Below, piece after piece: positions 46,401 to 56,718 of a stretch of 64,000 nucleotides of DNA (position 1 is its first letter; every line of letters begins with the position of its first letter). Source of the DNA: an uncultured Sphingomonadaceae bacterium (lineage in GTDB: Bacteria; Pseudomonadota; Alphaproteobacteria; Sphingomonadales; Sphingomonadaceae); assembly GCA_903871605.1 (NCBI GenBank), contig CAIQHF010000048.1, positions 109,682 to 173,681 of the forward strand, in the 5' to 3' direction. Made by a program: the position numbers and the translations under genes. Below the pieces are notes generated by a model. The model searched no databases. It saw only the letters and a program-made list of their open reading frames with translations, and was not told where the DNA came from.

Positions 46401-47114
46401 ATGGCACCCGTCTCTGCGAAATCGGTGATGATCGTCGGCGGAAGCAGAGGGATTGGCGCCGCCATCGTGCGGCATTTCGCTTCGGCAGGTGCGACGGTGC
46501 GCTTTACCTATTCGGGATCCCGAGACGCGGCGGCGAGCGTGGCCGCGGCGACGGGTGCGCAAGCGATATGGTCCGACGCGGGAGACCGGGATGCGCTGCG
46601 CAGCGTCATCCGCGACGCGGGGCCGATCGACATACTGGTGTTCAACGCCGGTCTGTTCCTCGCCGGCGACCCGCTCGAGCTCGCCGCGGATGCGATCGAC
46701 CGGATGATCGACGTCAATGTGCGCGCACCCTATCACGCCGCGGTCGAAGCGGCGCGCGCGATGCCCGGTGGTGGGCGCATCCTGTTCATCGGTTCGGTCA
46801 ACGCCGACCGCACGCCGTTTCCGGGCATAGCCGCCTATGCGATGACCAAGGCCGCCTTGCAGGGCCTGACGCGGGGGCTGGCCCGCGATTTTGGCGCGCG
46901 CGGTATCACCGTGAACACCATCCAACCGGGACCGACCGACACGGACATGAACCCCTCCGACGGTCCCTTCGCGGCAGCGCTGCACGACGTGATGGCGATC
47001 AAGCGCCACGGCACCGCCGAGGAGGTGGCGAGCCTGGTCGGCTATCTGTGCGGTGACCAATCGGGCGGGATCACGGGCGCGATGCACATGATCGACGGCG
47101 GTTTCGCCGCCTGA
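46401..47114 (+). CDS. Short-chain dehydrogenase/reductase
   Basis: This 237-residue classical SDR has the NAD(P) motif VGGSRGIGAAIV at residue 11, FNAGLFLAGDP, catalytic Ser in FIGSVNADRTPF and Tyr/Lys in AAYAMTKAALQ, and a C-terminal GGITGAMHMIDGGF. GGAGG precedes ATG 46401, with the open frame extending upstream to 46218. It resembles BdcA/FabG-like reductases; the substrate is not readable. Confidence 0.87.
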   Translation: MAPVSAKSVMIVGGSRGIGAAIVRHFASAGATVRFTYSGSRDAAASVAAATGAQAIWSDAGDRDALRSVIRDAGPIDILVFNAGLFLAGDPLELAADAIDRMIDVNVRAPYHAAVEAARAMPGGGRILFIGSVNADRTPFPGIAAYAMTKAALQGLTRGLARDFGARGITVNTIQPGPTDTDMNPSDGPFAAALHDVMAIKRHGTAEEVASLVGYLCGDQSGGITGAMHMIDGGFAA

Positions 47115-47242
47115 CGTCGTCGCCGCCCGCGCATGATGCCGGGATACGCGAGCGGGGAGGGCGCGACCGCGATCGGAGCAGCGATGCTGGGCCACGGGTC
47201 CACGAGCATCGCCATCGCCGCCTCGCGCGCCGCAGCCGCGCG

Positions 47243-48676
47243 TCACCGCGCCGGGGAAACGGAGGGCATGCCGTGTTCCGGCGCGGGCGCGGGCTCCACG
47301 CTGGCGGTGCCGGAGGCGTCGAGGTCGAGCAGCGCGGGCCGGGCGTCGCTATAGGCGGGCCAATGGTCCAGCCCGGCGCCGTTGGGATCGCCCGTCTTGA
47401 CGAAATTGACGAGGTATCCGCTGGCAAGCGCGCCTGCGGCGCGATCGCGGTCGGTTGTCGCGGCGCCATATTTGATCGCCTCGGTATCGAAGAAGAAGGG
47501 GATGTCGGTGGCATGGTCCGCGCCGACCGTGTCCGGCCTGCGCGCGGATTCGGCGACATAGGAGAAGCGATATTGATAGACCGGCACATGCTGTGCCGAC
47601 AGCAGCGAGGCGGTCAGCGCCGCGCCGCGGATCATCATCCCGTCCGCGCCGCCGATGTCGTTGCTGGTCGCGCCGACCATGACCGCGACGTGGGTGAAGC
47701 GGCCGCCGGCATAGGCGGCAGTCGCGTTCGCGGGAAATTGGGGTTGGTCGATCGGTGCGCTGTACGTGCGCGGATCGGACTGTGCGCCGTTGCTGGTCGC
47801 AAGATTGAGACCGCCGACAATGTCGTCCGCCGATAGCGCCCGGAGCTTGGCGAGCGCCTGCGGGTCGTCCGGGGCGATGCCCTTCGAACGCGCGAAGTTC
47901 GCGCCGATCGTCTCCGCTTCGGCCAAGGTCGGGCTGGGGAGCGCGTTGGGGCCCCCCGACTGGATCACGGCGCGCGCGAACAGGCCTGCGGCAAGCGGCG
48001 ACGCGATCAGTGCATGGACCGCGACGCCGCCCGCGCTTTCGCCGACGATGGTGACGCGCGACGGGTCGCCACCGAACGCCGCGATGTTGCGCGCGATCCA
48101 GCGCAGCGCGGCAAGCTGGTCCATATAGCCGTAATTGCCGATCGCCCTCGCGTCGGCATGCTGCTGCGTCAGTGCGGGGAAGGCGAAGGTGCCGAACCGG
48201 CCGAGCCGATAGTTGAAGCTGACGAAGACGATGCCCTTCTTCGCCAGCGCCGCACCGGCATAGGTCGGAGGCGATGCACCGCCGTTCACGAAGCCGCCGC
48301 CATAGATCCAGACCAGAACGGGCAGCTTTCGGTCGGCGGTCGCGGGGCGCCAGACATTGGCATAGAGGCAGTCTTCCGCCGGCGTCGTGCCGAGCGGCGC
48401 GGCGTCGCTCGGAAACGGTTTCTGCATGCAATCCGGGCCGTAGGCGCCCGCATCGCGCGTCCCCGACCATGCCGCGGCGGGTTGCGGCGCGCGCCAGCGC
48501 AGCGGGCCGATCGGCGGGGCGGCGAAGGGAATGCCCTTGTAGGCGACCACGCCATCGCCCTGCGTTCCGCGCAACAGTCCCGACTCGACCGACACCTCTG
48601 GCGCGGAAGCCGCGATGGCGGGGGCGGCGACGGCAAGCGATGTCGCGATCGCCAGCGTGGAGAGCGAGGCCTTCAT
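47243..48676 (-). CDS. Exported type-B carboxylesterase
   Basis: This 477-residue secreted esterase has a signal peptide (TLAIATSLAVAAPAIA). LVWIYGGGFVNGG makes the oxyanion hole, TIVGESAGGVAV carries Ser214, and GADHATDIPFFF carries the catalytic His. EDCLYANVWRP is the typical type-B motif 1 (the EDCLYLNV type). ATG 48676 has AAGGAG five bases upstream; the longer frame to 48826 has no export signal at its start. The substrate is unknown. Confidence 0.88.
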   Translation of the reverse strand: MKASLSTLAIATSLAVAAPAIAASAPEVSVESGLLRGTQGDGVVAYKGIPFAAPPIGPLRWRAPQPAAAWSGTRDAGAYGPDCMQKPFPSDAAPLGTTPAEDCLYANVWRPATADRKLPVLVWIYGGGFVNGGASPPTYAGAALAKKGIVFVSFNYRLGRFGTFAFPALTQQHADARAIGNYGYMDQLAALRWIARNIAAFGGDPSRVTIVGESAGGVAVHALIASPLAAGLFARAVIQSGGPNALPSPTLAEAETIGANFARSKGIAPDDPQALAKLRALSADDIVGGLNLATSNGAQSDPRTYSAPIDQPQFPANATAAYAGGRFTHVAVMVGATSNDIGGADGMMIRGAALTASLLSAQHVPVYQYRFSYVAESARRPDTVGADHATDIPFFFDTEAIKYGAATTDRDRAAGALASGYLVNFVKTGDPNGAGLDHWPAYSDARPALLDLDASGTASVEPAPAPEHGMPSVSPAR

Positions 48677-48881
48677 GATGCTCCTTTCGAACCCGCCGAC
48701 ATAGGAGCGCAAGGCGCGGGCTATCGCAAGGCGGATGACGAGGCAGGTGCCGCCGGCGACCGGCCCGTGCGACGCCGTCATGCCCCATGCCGCGCGCAGG
48801 CGCAGGCGCAGGATGCGGGCGGTCACGCAGCCGCGCCGGTGCTCGCCGCGCCGAGCACGGCGGCGAGCAGCGCCGCCGGCG

Positions 48882-50099
<1,218 letters not shown>

Positions 50100-52403
50100 T
50101 CAAGCCGCCGCCGGGCGATCCGAGCGCAGCCTGCGCGCGGCCGCCACCATCGCCGCGATTGCGGGCCTCACCTCTTCCCACCTGCGCGTCTTCAGCCCGC
50201 AATCGGGATTCACCCACAGCTGATCGGGGGAGAGATGGCGCTGCGCGAGCCGCATCAGCGCCGCCATCTCCTCCTCGGCCGGCACGCGCGGCGCATGGAT
50301 GTCGTATACGCCCGGCCCGATCGCGCTCGGGTAGCGATAGCGGGCGAAGCCTGCGAGCAGCTCCATCTGCGACCGTGCGGTCTCGATCGATATGACGTCC
50401 GCGTCCATTGCGCCGATCGAGGGCAGGATATCGTTGAATTCCGAATAGCACATGTGGGTGTGGATCTGCGTGGCATCGCGTACCCCGGCGGCCGAAAGCC
50501 GGAAGCAATCCACCGCCCAGTCGAGATAGTGCTGCCCATCGCGCCGGCGCAGCGGCAACCCCTCGCGCAGCGCCGCCTCGTCGATCTGGATCGCCTGGCA
50601 ACCCGCGGCTTCGAGATCGAGCACCTCGTCGCGGATCGCCAGCGCGATCTGGCGGCAACTCGCCTCGCGCGGCTGGTCGTCACGCACGAACGACCAGTTG
50701 AGGATCGTGACCGGGCCGGTCAGCATGCCCTTCACCGGCTTGTTCGTGAGGCCTTGCGCATATCGCCACCAGTCGGTCGTCATCGCCGAGGGCCGCCACA
50801 CGTCGCCGAACAGGATCGGCGGGCGAACGCAGCGCGAACCGTAGGATTGCACCCAGCCGCCCAGCGTGAACGCAAAGCCGGCGAGCTGCTCGCCGAAATA
50901 TTGCACCATGTCGTTCCGCTCGAACTCGCCGTGCACGAGCATGTCGAGGCCGATCTCCTCCTGCCAGCGGATCGCGCGCTCGGTCTCCTCGCGGAGGAAT
51001 TGTCGATAGTCGGCGTCGGACAGGCGGCCACGGCGATGCTCGGCGCGCGCATGGCGCACCTCGGCGGTCTGCGGAAGGGAGCCGATCGTCGTCGTCGGGA
51101 AGGCGGGCAGTTGCAGGACGGCGGCCTGCGCGGCGATCCGATCGGCATGCCCCGATCGCCGTCGGCGCATGTCGGGCGACGCGTCGGCGATGTGCGCCGC
51201 AACCGCGGCATGATGGATCCGCGGCGAGTTCCGGCGGGACCGGCATGCCGCGGTCGCTGCGGCCAGCGCTGCGGCCACGCTTGCGCGCCCCTCAAGGAGT
51301 GCGCGCTTGAGGATCGCCAGTTCCTCGACCTTCTGCACCGCGAAGGCGAGCCACTGCTTCACCTCGTCGTCGAGCTTAGCCTCGGTCGCGAGATCGACGG
51401 GGACGTGAAGCAGCGAGCAGGAGGGGGCCAGGACGATGTCGCGCTGCGCCGCGATCGGTTCGAGCCGATCGAGCAGCGCGTCGAGATCGGCCCGCCAGAC
51501 ATTGCGGCCGTCGATCACGCCGAGCGAGAGCAGCAGCGTCTTGGGGGCCCGCGCCAGCACGGCATCGAGCTGTTCGGGCGCACGGACGAGATCGACATGC
51601 AGGCCCGCGACAGGAAGATCGACGGCGAACGCCAGATTATCCTCCAGCCCGCCGAAATAGGTGGTCAGCATCAGCTTGACGCCGCAACGCGCGAGCTTCG
51701 CATAGGCCCGCGTCAACGCCCGGCGCTGCCGCTCTTCGAGATCGAGGACCAATATTGGCTCGTCGATCTGAACCCAGGCGACGCCGGCCGCCGCCAACTG
51801 TCCGAGGATCGCCGAATAGAGCCCCAATATCTCGTCGAGGACATCGAGCGGGTCGCCGTCGCGCGCCTTGGCGAGGCTCAGCCATGTGACCGGGCCGAGC
51901 AGCACCGGCCGCGTCTCGAAACCGTGCGCCTTGGCCTCGCGATATTGCTCGACGATCTTGGCACCATTGAGCGCGAGCGTCTGGCCGGCGGCAAGCTCGG
52001 GGACGATATAATGATAATTGGTGTCGAACCACTTGGTCATTTCGCATGCGGTGACGCTGGCGTGCGTGTGGCCGCAGCCATCGTCCGCTTCGGTCGTGCC
52101 GCGTGCCATCGCGAAATAGGTCGAGAGCTGGGCCTCGCCGCTGGCGACGCCGTAGCGCGCGGGGATGGCGCCCAGCATGATGCTGGTATCGAGCACATGG
52201 TCATAGAGCGAAAAGTCGTTGGACGGCAGCCAGTCGACGCCGAGCGCGCTTTGGGTGCCCCAGGCGGCCTTGCGAAGCCTCGCCGCGGTGTCGAGCAGTT
52301 CTGCCGCGGACGATCGGCCCGACCAATGATGTTCGAGCGCGAACTTGAGTTCGCGGTGCGGGCCGATGCGCGGAAAGCCTAGAGTGGCGATGGTGACGGT
52401 CAT
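50100..52403 (-). CDS. metE: Cobalamin-independent methionine synthase
   Basis: This 767-residue protein transfers the methyl group from 5-methyltetrahydropteroyltri-glutamate to homocysteine in the last step of methionine synthesis. The N-terminal barrel opens with TLGFPRIGPHRELKFALEHH. The C-terminal catalytic barrel has FPTTTIGSLPQT, and zinc ligands in QIHTHMCYSEF (His, Cys), VISIETARSQ (Glu) and VNPDCGLKTR (Cys). ATG 52403 gives the normal E. coli-like N-terminus; ATG 52412 is close. A cobalamin riboswitch lies in its leader, so it should be off when B12 is present and a B12-dependent MetH can take over. Confidence 0.95.
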   Translation of the reverse strand: MTVTIATLGFPRIGPHRELKFALEHHWSGRSSAAELLDTAARLRKAAWGTQSALGVDWLPSNDFSLYDHVLDTSIMLGAIPARYGVASGEAQLSTYFAMARGTTEADDGCGHTHASVTACEMTKWFDTNYHYIVPELAAGQTLALNGAKIVEQYREAKAHGFETRPVLLGPVTWLSLAKARDGDPLDVLDEILGLYSAILGQLAAAGVAWVQIDEPILVLDLEERQRRALTRAYAKLARCGVKLMLTTYFGGLEDNLAFAVDLPVAGLHVDLVRAPEQLDAVLARAPKTLLLSLGVIDGRNVWRADLDALLDRLEPIAAQRDIVLAPSCSLLHVPVDLATEAKLDDEVKQWLAFAVQKVEELAILKRALLEGRASVAAALAAATAACRSRRNSPRIHHAAVAAHIADASPDMRRRRSGHADRIAAQAAVLQLPAFPTTTIGSLPQTAEVRHARAEHRRGRLSDADYRQFLREETERAIRWQEEIGLDMLVHGEFERNDMVQYFGEQLAGFAFTLGGWVQSYGSRCVRPPILFGDVWRPSAMTTDWWRYAQGLTNKPVKGMLTGPVTILNWSFVRDDQPREASCRQIALAIRDEVLDLEAAGCQAIQIDEAALREGLPLRRRDGQHYLDWAVDCFRLSAAGVRDATQIHTHMCYSEFNDILPSIGAMDADVISIETARSQMELLAGFARYRYPSAIGPGVYDIHAPRVPAEEEMAALMRLAQRHLSPDQLWVNPDCGLKTRRWEEVRPAIAAMVAAARRLRSDRPAAA

Positions 52404-52529
52404 GGTCTTCATACCCCGATGAAAAGCGGGGAAGACAGGGACGGTCACAGGCATGACGCGAGGACGGACAAGGCCCGGCCGCGGCATGCAAGCGGCCAGC
52501 CCGGACACCCCGCCGGTGGACGTTATCGC

Positions 52530-52720
52530 GTCGGAGGCAGGTCTCCTGGCTCACGGGTCGTCACGTCGGCCTGGCCTTCCCGACGGCTTGCGCCGTCAGT
52601 GACACGTTATGACCGCCGCTCGCCGCTTACAGTTGCGGGGGCAGCGCCGGCCTCGATCCGAGGATCTCACCGGCTTCCCGTCTTAGCTTCGCGAACGACA
52701 TGCCCGCGAAGAACCTCGAC
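52530..52720 (-). promoter_or_regulatory. Cobalamin (B12) riboswitch in the metE leader
   Basis: Reading the minus strand, the leader carries the conserved core GGGAAGCCGGTGAGATCC, then GCTGCCCCCGCAACTGTAAG, a distal CACTG...GGGAAGG segment, and the closing box GAGCCAGGAGACCTGCC followed by TCCGACG. These are hallmarks of the B12 element, in the right order and spacing. It ends about 125 bases before the metE start, leaving room for an expression platform. Confidence 0.92.
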
Positions 52721-52860
52721 CCGCGCTCCTTCACAGCTTCGCCGCCCGAGGTCAACGGGAGATATAAGGAATTCCTTATATGAGGTCCCGCCGTCGAGCT
52801 CGGATCGGGCGAACCTCTCAGATTCCCAGCATCGCGAGCGCTGCGGCAACCAGCCCGTTC

Positions 52861-53010
52861 TCTCTCAATCAGGCGTTTCGCGCCTCGCTGGGCCGCTCGC
52901 TATGGCAATATGTGTTGAGGGAGCGCGCGAGATTTTGGCGCCGCGCTCATGGAAAATCCCAAGCCGAGCCTGATCGACATTGCTGCGAATGTCCGTTCCG
53001 CCAGCCTGGC
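52861..53010 (+). pseudogene. Remnant of an AraC-family DNA-binding domain, frameshifted
   Basis: Frame 1 reads NQAFRASLGRSLWQYVLRER, the end of the first AraC HTH and linker. The next part, ALMENPKPSLIDIAANV, the start of the second HTH, is in frame 2. The switch falls in a CGCGCG run and is explained by loss of one CG dinucleotide. After IAANV the match fades (RSASLARSQ instead of GFAS...FTRVFR). No upstream ligand domain is present. It is a dead fragment lying upstream of the sulfur operon. Confidence 0.6.
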
Positions 53011-53338
53011 CCGATCGCAGATCGTCGGGTGTCGGAATCATGGCGGGCGGGAGGAAAGCAACCGATGCTGTGGATGGAACACCCCGATGGCGGTGGTCCG
53101 ACTGCTCGCATGTCCCCGACGCTGAAACATAGGCCAGGTGCGTCCGACCATTGCTCGTTCGCAAAGGAAATCCTTTCCAGGCCGCAAACCTTCCTTGCAG
53201 GACACCCTTTCGGCCACATTCCGATGAAACCGGCCGGCTTTGGGCCGGCATATTGCCGTTGCTCATAAGCGGCTGCGCGATCTCCATTGATTGCGCCCGC
53301 CACCTGCGCACGCTGCGCCCCCATAACCGGGAGCGATC
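53011..53338. other. Region between AraC remnant and ssuC
   Basis: No convincing gene is present. A GCCGGC/GGGCCGGC inverted repeat at about 53228-53248 and a GGGAGCGATC site just before the ATG at 53339 are the only structures seen. The ssuC promoter must lie here. Confidence 0.35.
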
Positions 53339-54124
53339 ATGATGCGGGCGGACAATCTGCGCAGGAAGATGCCGTGGGAGCGGCGGTGGGTCTCGCCCGT
53401 CCTGCTCCTGCTGCTGTGGCAGGCGGGATCGTCGATCGGCGCGATCCCGGCGCGCATCCTCGCGTCGCCGGTTTCGGTGCTGGGCGAGCTGGGCAGCATG
53501 CTGGGATCCGGCGCGCTGGCGCATCACCTGATGGTGTCGCTGTTGCGGGTTGCGCTGGGGCTGGCGATCGGCGTCGGCAGCGGCACCGCGCTGGGGCTTC
53601 TGGCGGGCCTGTCGCGCACCGGCGACGCAGCCATCGATCCCTTGGTGCAGATCAAGCGCACCATCCCCGTGGTGGCCCTGACGCCGCTGTTCATCGTCTG
53701 GTTCGGGATCGGCGAAGCGACCAAGATCGGCCTGATCGCCTTCGCCACCGCCTTCCCGGTTTACCTCAACCTGCATCAGGGCATTCGCGGGGTGGACCGC
53801 CGTCTGCTCGATGCGGCGCGCAGCTTCGGCCTCTCGCGCTTGCAACTGGTCTGGCACGTCGTGCTGCCGGGGGCCTTGCCGTCGCTGCTCGTCGGCCTGC
53901 GCTACGCGCTGTCGGTCGCGGTGCTGATGCTGGTGATCGCCGAGCAAGTCAACGCGACCTCGGGCCTGGGTTACCTGATCAACGACGCGCGCGAGACGAT
54001 GCGCACCGATATCATCGTCGTGTGCCTGATGATCTACGCGCTGCTGGGGCTGGGCGGCGACTGGCTGGTCCGCTCGATCGAGGCGCGGGCGCTTGCCTGG
54101 CGCCCCGCACTGCTGGAGGCTTGA
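53339..54124 (+). CDS. ssuC: ABC transporter permease, SsuC/TauC type
   Basis: This 261-residue inner-membrane permease is for sulfonate-like or other organosulfur compounds. TM1 is WVSPVLLLLLWQAGSSIGAI, and the EAA loop is RRLLDAARSFGLSRLQLVWHVVLP (about residue 150). KRTIPVVALTPLFIVWFGIG is a signature of the SsuC/TauC/NrtB group. Start is ATG 53339 or 53342. Four bases separate it from the ATPase gene. Confidence 0.9.
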   Translation: MMRADNLRRKMPWERRWVSPVLLLLLWQAGSSIGAIPARILASPVSVLGELGSMLGSGALAHHLMVSLLRVALGLAIGVGSGTALGLLAGLSRTGDAAIDPLVQIKRTIPVVALTPLFIVWFGIGEATKIGLIAFATAFPVYLNLHQGIRGVDRRLLDAARSFGLSRLQLVWHVVLPGALPSLLVGLRYALSVAVLMLVIAEQVNATSGLGYLINDARETMRTDIIVVCLMIYALLGLGGDWLVRSIEARALAWRPALLEA

Positions 54125-54127
54125 GCG

Positions 54128-54901
54128 ATGAGCGAGGTGTTGCGCATATCCTTTCCCGAGCCGCCGGTGCGCGAGCCGGAGCCGATCGTCCGCCTGCAGG
54201 GCTTCTCGCGGCATTTCGGCGAGACACGCGTGCTGGACGATCTCGATCTCGCGATCGCCCCGGGCGAGTTCGTGGCGCTGCTCGGCCGATCGGGATCGGG
54301 CAAGACGACGCTGCTGCGCACGCTGGCCGGGCTGGACGAGGCGAACGGTGGCGCGGTCATTCCCGCATCGCGCGCCACGGTGTTCCAGGACGCGCGCCTG
54401 CTGCCGTGGAAGCGGGTCTGGCAGAATGTCGTGCTGGGCGTGGCCGGTGAGGACCGGCGGCAGCGCGCGGAGGAGGCGTTGCGCGAGGTCGGGCTGGAGC
54501 ATCGCCCCGATGCCTGGCCGCTCACCCTCTCCGGTGGCGAGGCGCAGCGCGCGTCGCTCGCCCGCGCGCTGATCCGCAAGCCCGAATTGCTGCTGCTCGA
54601 CGAACCGTTCGCGGCGCTCGACGCGCTCACCCGCATCCGGATGCATGCGCTCGTCCTGTCGCTCTGGCGACGACATAAGCCCGCGGTGCTGCTCGTCACC
54701 CACGATGTCGAGGAGGCGATGGCGCTGGCCGATCGTATCCTCGTGCTCGATGCCGGCCGGATCGCCGCCGAAGAGCCGGTCGCCGCACCGCGTGGTCAGC
54801 GGGCCTCGGTCGTGCGGCCGCTGCGCGCGCGCCTGCTCGGCCATCTCGGCCTGCAGACCGACGGCGGCGTCTACGCTGATCTGATCGGGAGAGACACTTG
54901 A
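54128..54901 (+). CDS. ssuB: ABC transporter ATP-binding protein, SsuB type
   Basis: This 257-residue ATPase partners SsuC. Walker A is GRSGSGKTT, signature LSGGEAQRASLARAL, Walker B LLLLDEPFAALD, switch His in LVTHDVEEAM. FQDARLLPWKRVWQNV is typical of SsuB/TauB Q-loops. Its stop overlaps the TTG start of the next gene. Confidence 0.92.
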   Translation: MSEVLRISFPEPPVREPEPIVRLQGFSRHFGETRVLDDLDLAIAPGEFVALLGRSGSGKTTLLRTLAGLDEANGGAVIPASRATVFQDARLLPWKRVWQNVVLGVAGEDRRQRAEEALREVGLEHRPDAWPLTLSGGEAQRASLARALIRKPELLLLDEPFAALDALTRIRMHALVLSLWRRHKPAVLLVTHDVEEAMALADRILVLDAGRIAAEEPVAAPRGQRASVVRPLRARLLGHLGLQTDGGVYADLIGRDT

Positions 54902-55449
54902 GCGTCGCTCTCGCCCGCTGTGTGCGCGATTTCGAGGCGCTGCTCGATCGCGCGACCGGAGAGGCGGAGATTCTCGATCGTGGCCGGAGCTTCGTTGCCG
55001 AGCTGATCGCGCGGGACGACTGGCTGCCCGAAAGCCACGCCCGGCCCGATCGGGCGCGCTACCGGCAATATCTGCTCCATCGCGATGCGCATGCGCGCTT
55101 CTCGATCGTCAGCTTCGTATGGGGGCCGGGGCAGGCGACGCCGATCCACGACCATACCGTCTGGGGCTTGGTCGGCGTGCTGCGCGGCGCCGAGATATCG
55201 GAGCGTTTCGCCCATACCGAGACCGGCCTGCACTGGATCGCCACCGACCGTCTGGAGGCGGGCGACGTCGATCCCGTCTCGCCTCGGATCGGCGACATCC
55301 ACCGCGTTGCCAATGCGCACACCGATCGCGTGTCGATCAGCATCCACGTCTACGGCGCGGACATCGGCGCGGTCGAGCGGCACATCTTCGACGCCGCGGG
55401 CAACGCTCGCCCTTTCGTCTCCGGCTATGCCGATCTGGAGTCCGCATGA
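54898..55449 (+). CDS. Thiol dioxygenase (cysteine / 3-mercaptopropionate dioxygenase family)
   Basis: This 183-residue non-haem iron cupin oxidises a thiol to its sulfinate. The iron His triad is visible in TPIHDHTVWGLVG (two His) and IGDIHRVAN (third). YRQYLLHRD places Gln where the 3-mercaptopropionate-type enzymes have it rather than the Arg of classical cysteine dioxygenase. SISIHVYGADIGAV and FVSGY match the bacterial 'Gln-type' group. The start is TTG 54898, in a TTGA overlap with ssuB. Substrate is inferred; cysteine remains possible. Confidence 0.82.
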   Translation: MSVALARCVRDFEALLDRATGEAEILDRGRSFVAELIARDDWLPESHARPDRARYRQYLLHRDAHARFSIVSFVWGPGQATPIHDHTVWGLVGVLRGAEISERFAHTETGLHWIATDRLEAGDVDPVSPRIGDIHRVANAHTDRVSISIHVYGADIGAVERHIFDAAGNARPFVSGYADLESA

Positions 55450-56678
55450 CGCTTCCTATTGTGACGCCGCGCGCGGTGCGGCGGATGCTGCTGCTGCGCC
55501 GGGAACTGGCATTGCTCGACCTGCGAAGCGAAGCCGCCTTCGCGACAGGCCATCCCCTGTTCGCCGCCAATCTCGATACCGATCGGATTGCGATCGAGGC
55601 GGGCACGCGTATCCCGCGCACCGACGTGCCGATCATCCTCTACGATGACGGCGCGGGGCTGGTGGAGCCGGCCGCCGCGACGCTCTCCGTGCTCGGATAT
55701 CGCGACGTCCGCACGCTGGCAGGCGGGCTGGCGGGCTGGGCAGACGCAGGGTTCGAACTGTTCCAGGACGTGAACAGCTATTCCAAGGCGTTCGGCGAGC
55801 TGGTCGAGCATCGTCGCCACACGCCCTCGCTGGCTGCCGAGGATGTCGCCGCGCTGATCGAGGAAAAGGCCGACATCGCGATCCTCGATGCGCGCCGGCC
55901 GGACGAATATGCGACGATGAATATCCCCGGCTCGTCGAGCGCGCCCGGCGCCGAGCTGGTGTTGCGCACCGGGAACGCCGCGCCCGATCCGGATACGACC
56001 ATCATCGTCAACTGCGCGGGGCGGACCCGCTCGATCATCGGCACCCAGTCGCTGATCAACGCGGGCGTCGCCAACCGCGTGGTGGCGCTGCGCAACGGCA
56101 CGATCGGCTGGACACTGGCGGGGCAGGCGCTGGAGCACGGTGCCGCCCGCCACGCCGCGCTCGGTGATATCGGGGAGGCGCAAGCCCGGGCGCGTCAGGT
56201 TGCCTATCGCGCCGGTGTTCGTCGGCTCGCGCCGGACGATGCCGAGGCATTGGCGGCCGAGCCCGGTCGCACCCTCTACCGTTTCGACGTGCGCACCGCC
56301 GAGGAATATACGGAAGGCCATATTCCCGGCTTCCGCCACTATCCGGGCGGCCAGCTGGTGCAGGAGACCGACATGGCCGCACCCGTGCGCGGCGCGCGCA
56401 TCTTGCTCGCCGACGATCTCGGCCCGCGCGCCGACATGACGGCCTCGTGGCTCGCGCAGATGGGGTGGGAGGTCTATGTGCTCGACGGCGGCTTCGACGG
56501 CCCGCTGGAGACCGGTATCGCGCCGGCCTGGCCCCCGATCGATCCCGCGCGTCGCTACAAGCGGCCCTATGAGGGCACCGACAACGCGCAGGCGGCGATG
56601 CAGGCCTATCTCGATTGGGAATATGGCCTCGTCGCACAGCTGGAACGTGACGGGACGCACGGCTTCTTCGTGATCTGA
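55446..56678 (+). CDS. Three-domain rhodanese-like sulfurtransferase
   Basis: This 410-residue protein consists of three rhodanese-like domains (about residues 1-105, 125-245 and 255-370). Only the middle one has a catalytic loop with Cys190 in IVNCAGRTRS. The equivalent positions in domain 1 (ILYDDGAG) and domain 3 (LLADDLGPR) have Asp instead, so these look structural or ligand-binding. It probably moves sulfane sulfur released during organosulfur breakdown. It overlaps the dioxygenase gene (ATGA), and a terminator follows. Confidence 0.88.
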   Translation: MTLPIVTPRAVRRMLLLRRELALLDLRSEAAFATGHPLFAANLDTDRIAIEAGTRIPRTDVPIILYDDGAGLVEPAAATLSVLGYRDVRTLAGGLAGWADAGFELFQDVNSYSKAFGELVEHRRHTPSLAAEDVAALIEEKADIAILDARRPDEYATMNIPGSSSAPGAELVLRTGNAAPDPDTTIIVNCAGRTRSIIGTQSLINAGVANRVVALRNGTIGWTLAGQALEHGAARHAALGDIGEAQARARQVAYRAGVRRLAPDDAEALAAEPGRTLYRFDVRTAEEYTEGHIPGFRHYPGGQLVQETDMAAPVRGARILLADDLGPRADMTASWLAQMGWEVYVLDGGFDGPLETGIAPAWPPIDPARRYKRPYEGTDNAQAAMQAYLDWEYGLVAQLERDGTHGFFVI

Positions 56679-56685
56679 AGACGAG

Positions 56686-56718
56686 GCAGGCCCGGCGCGA
56701 ACCGGGCCTGCTTTCTTT
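56686..56718 (+). terminator. Intrinsic terminator of the ssuC-rhodanese operon
   Basis: GCAGGCCCGG and CCGGGCCTGC form a perfect 10-bp stem around CGCGAA, followed by TTTCTTT. It sits eight bases after the rhodanese stop and ends at the convergent monooxygenase gene. Confidence 0.9.

Noticed and set aside
52865..54844. Minus-strand ORF of 659 codons
   Set aside because: It lies antisense to ssuC and ssuB, which have full ABC-transporter motifs. Its own sequence is low-complexity Arg/Gln/His.
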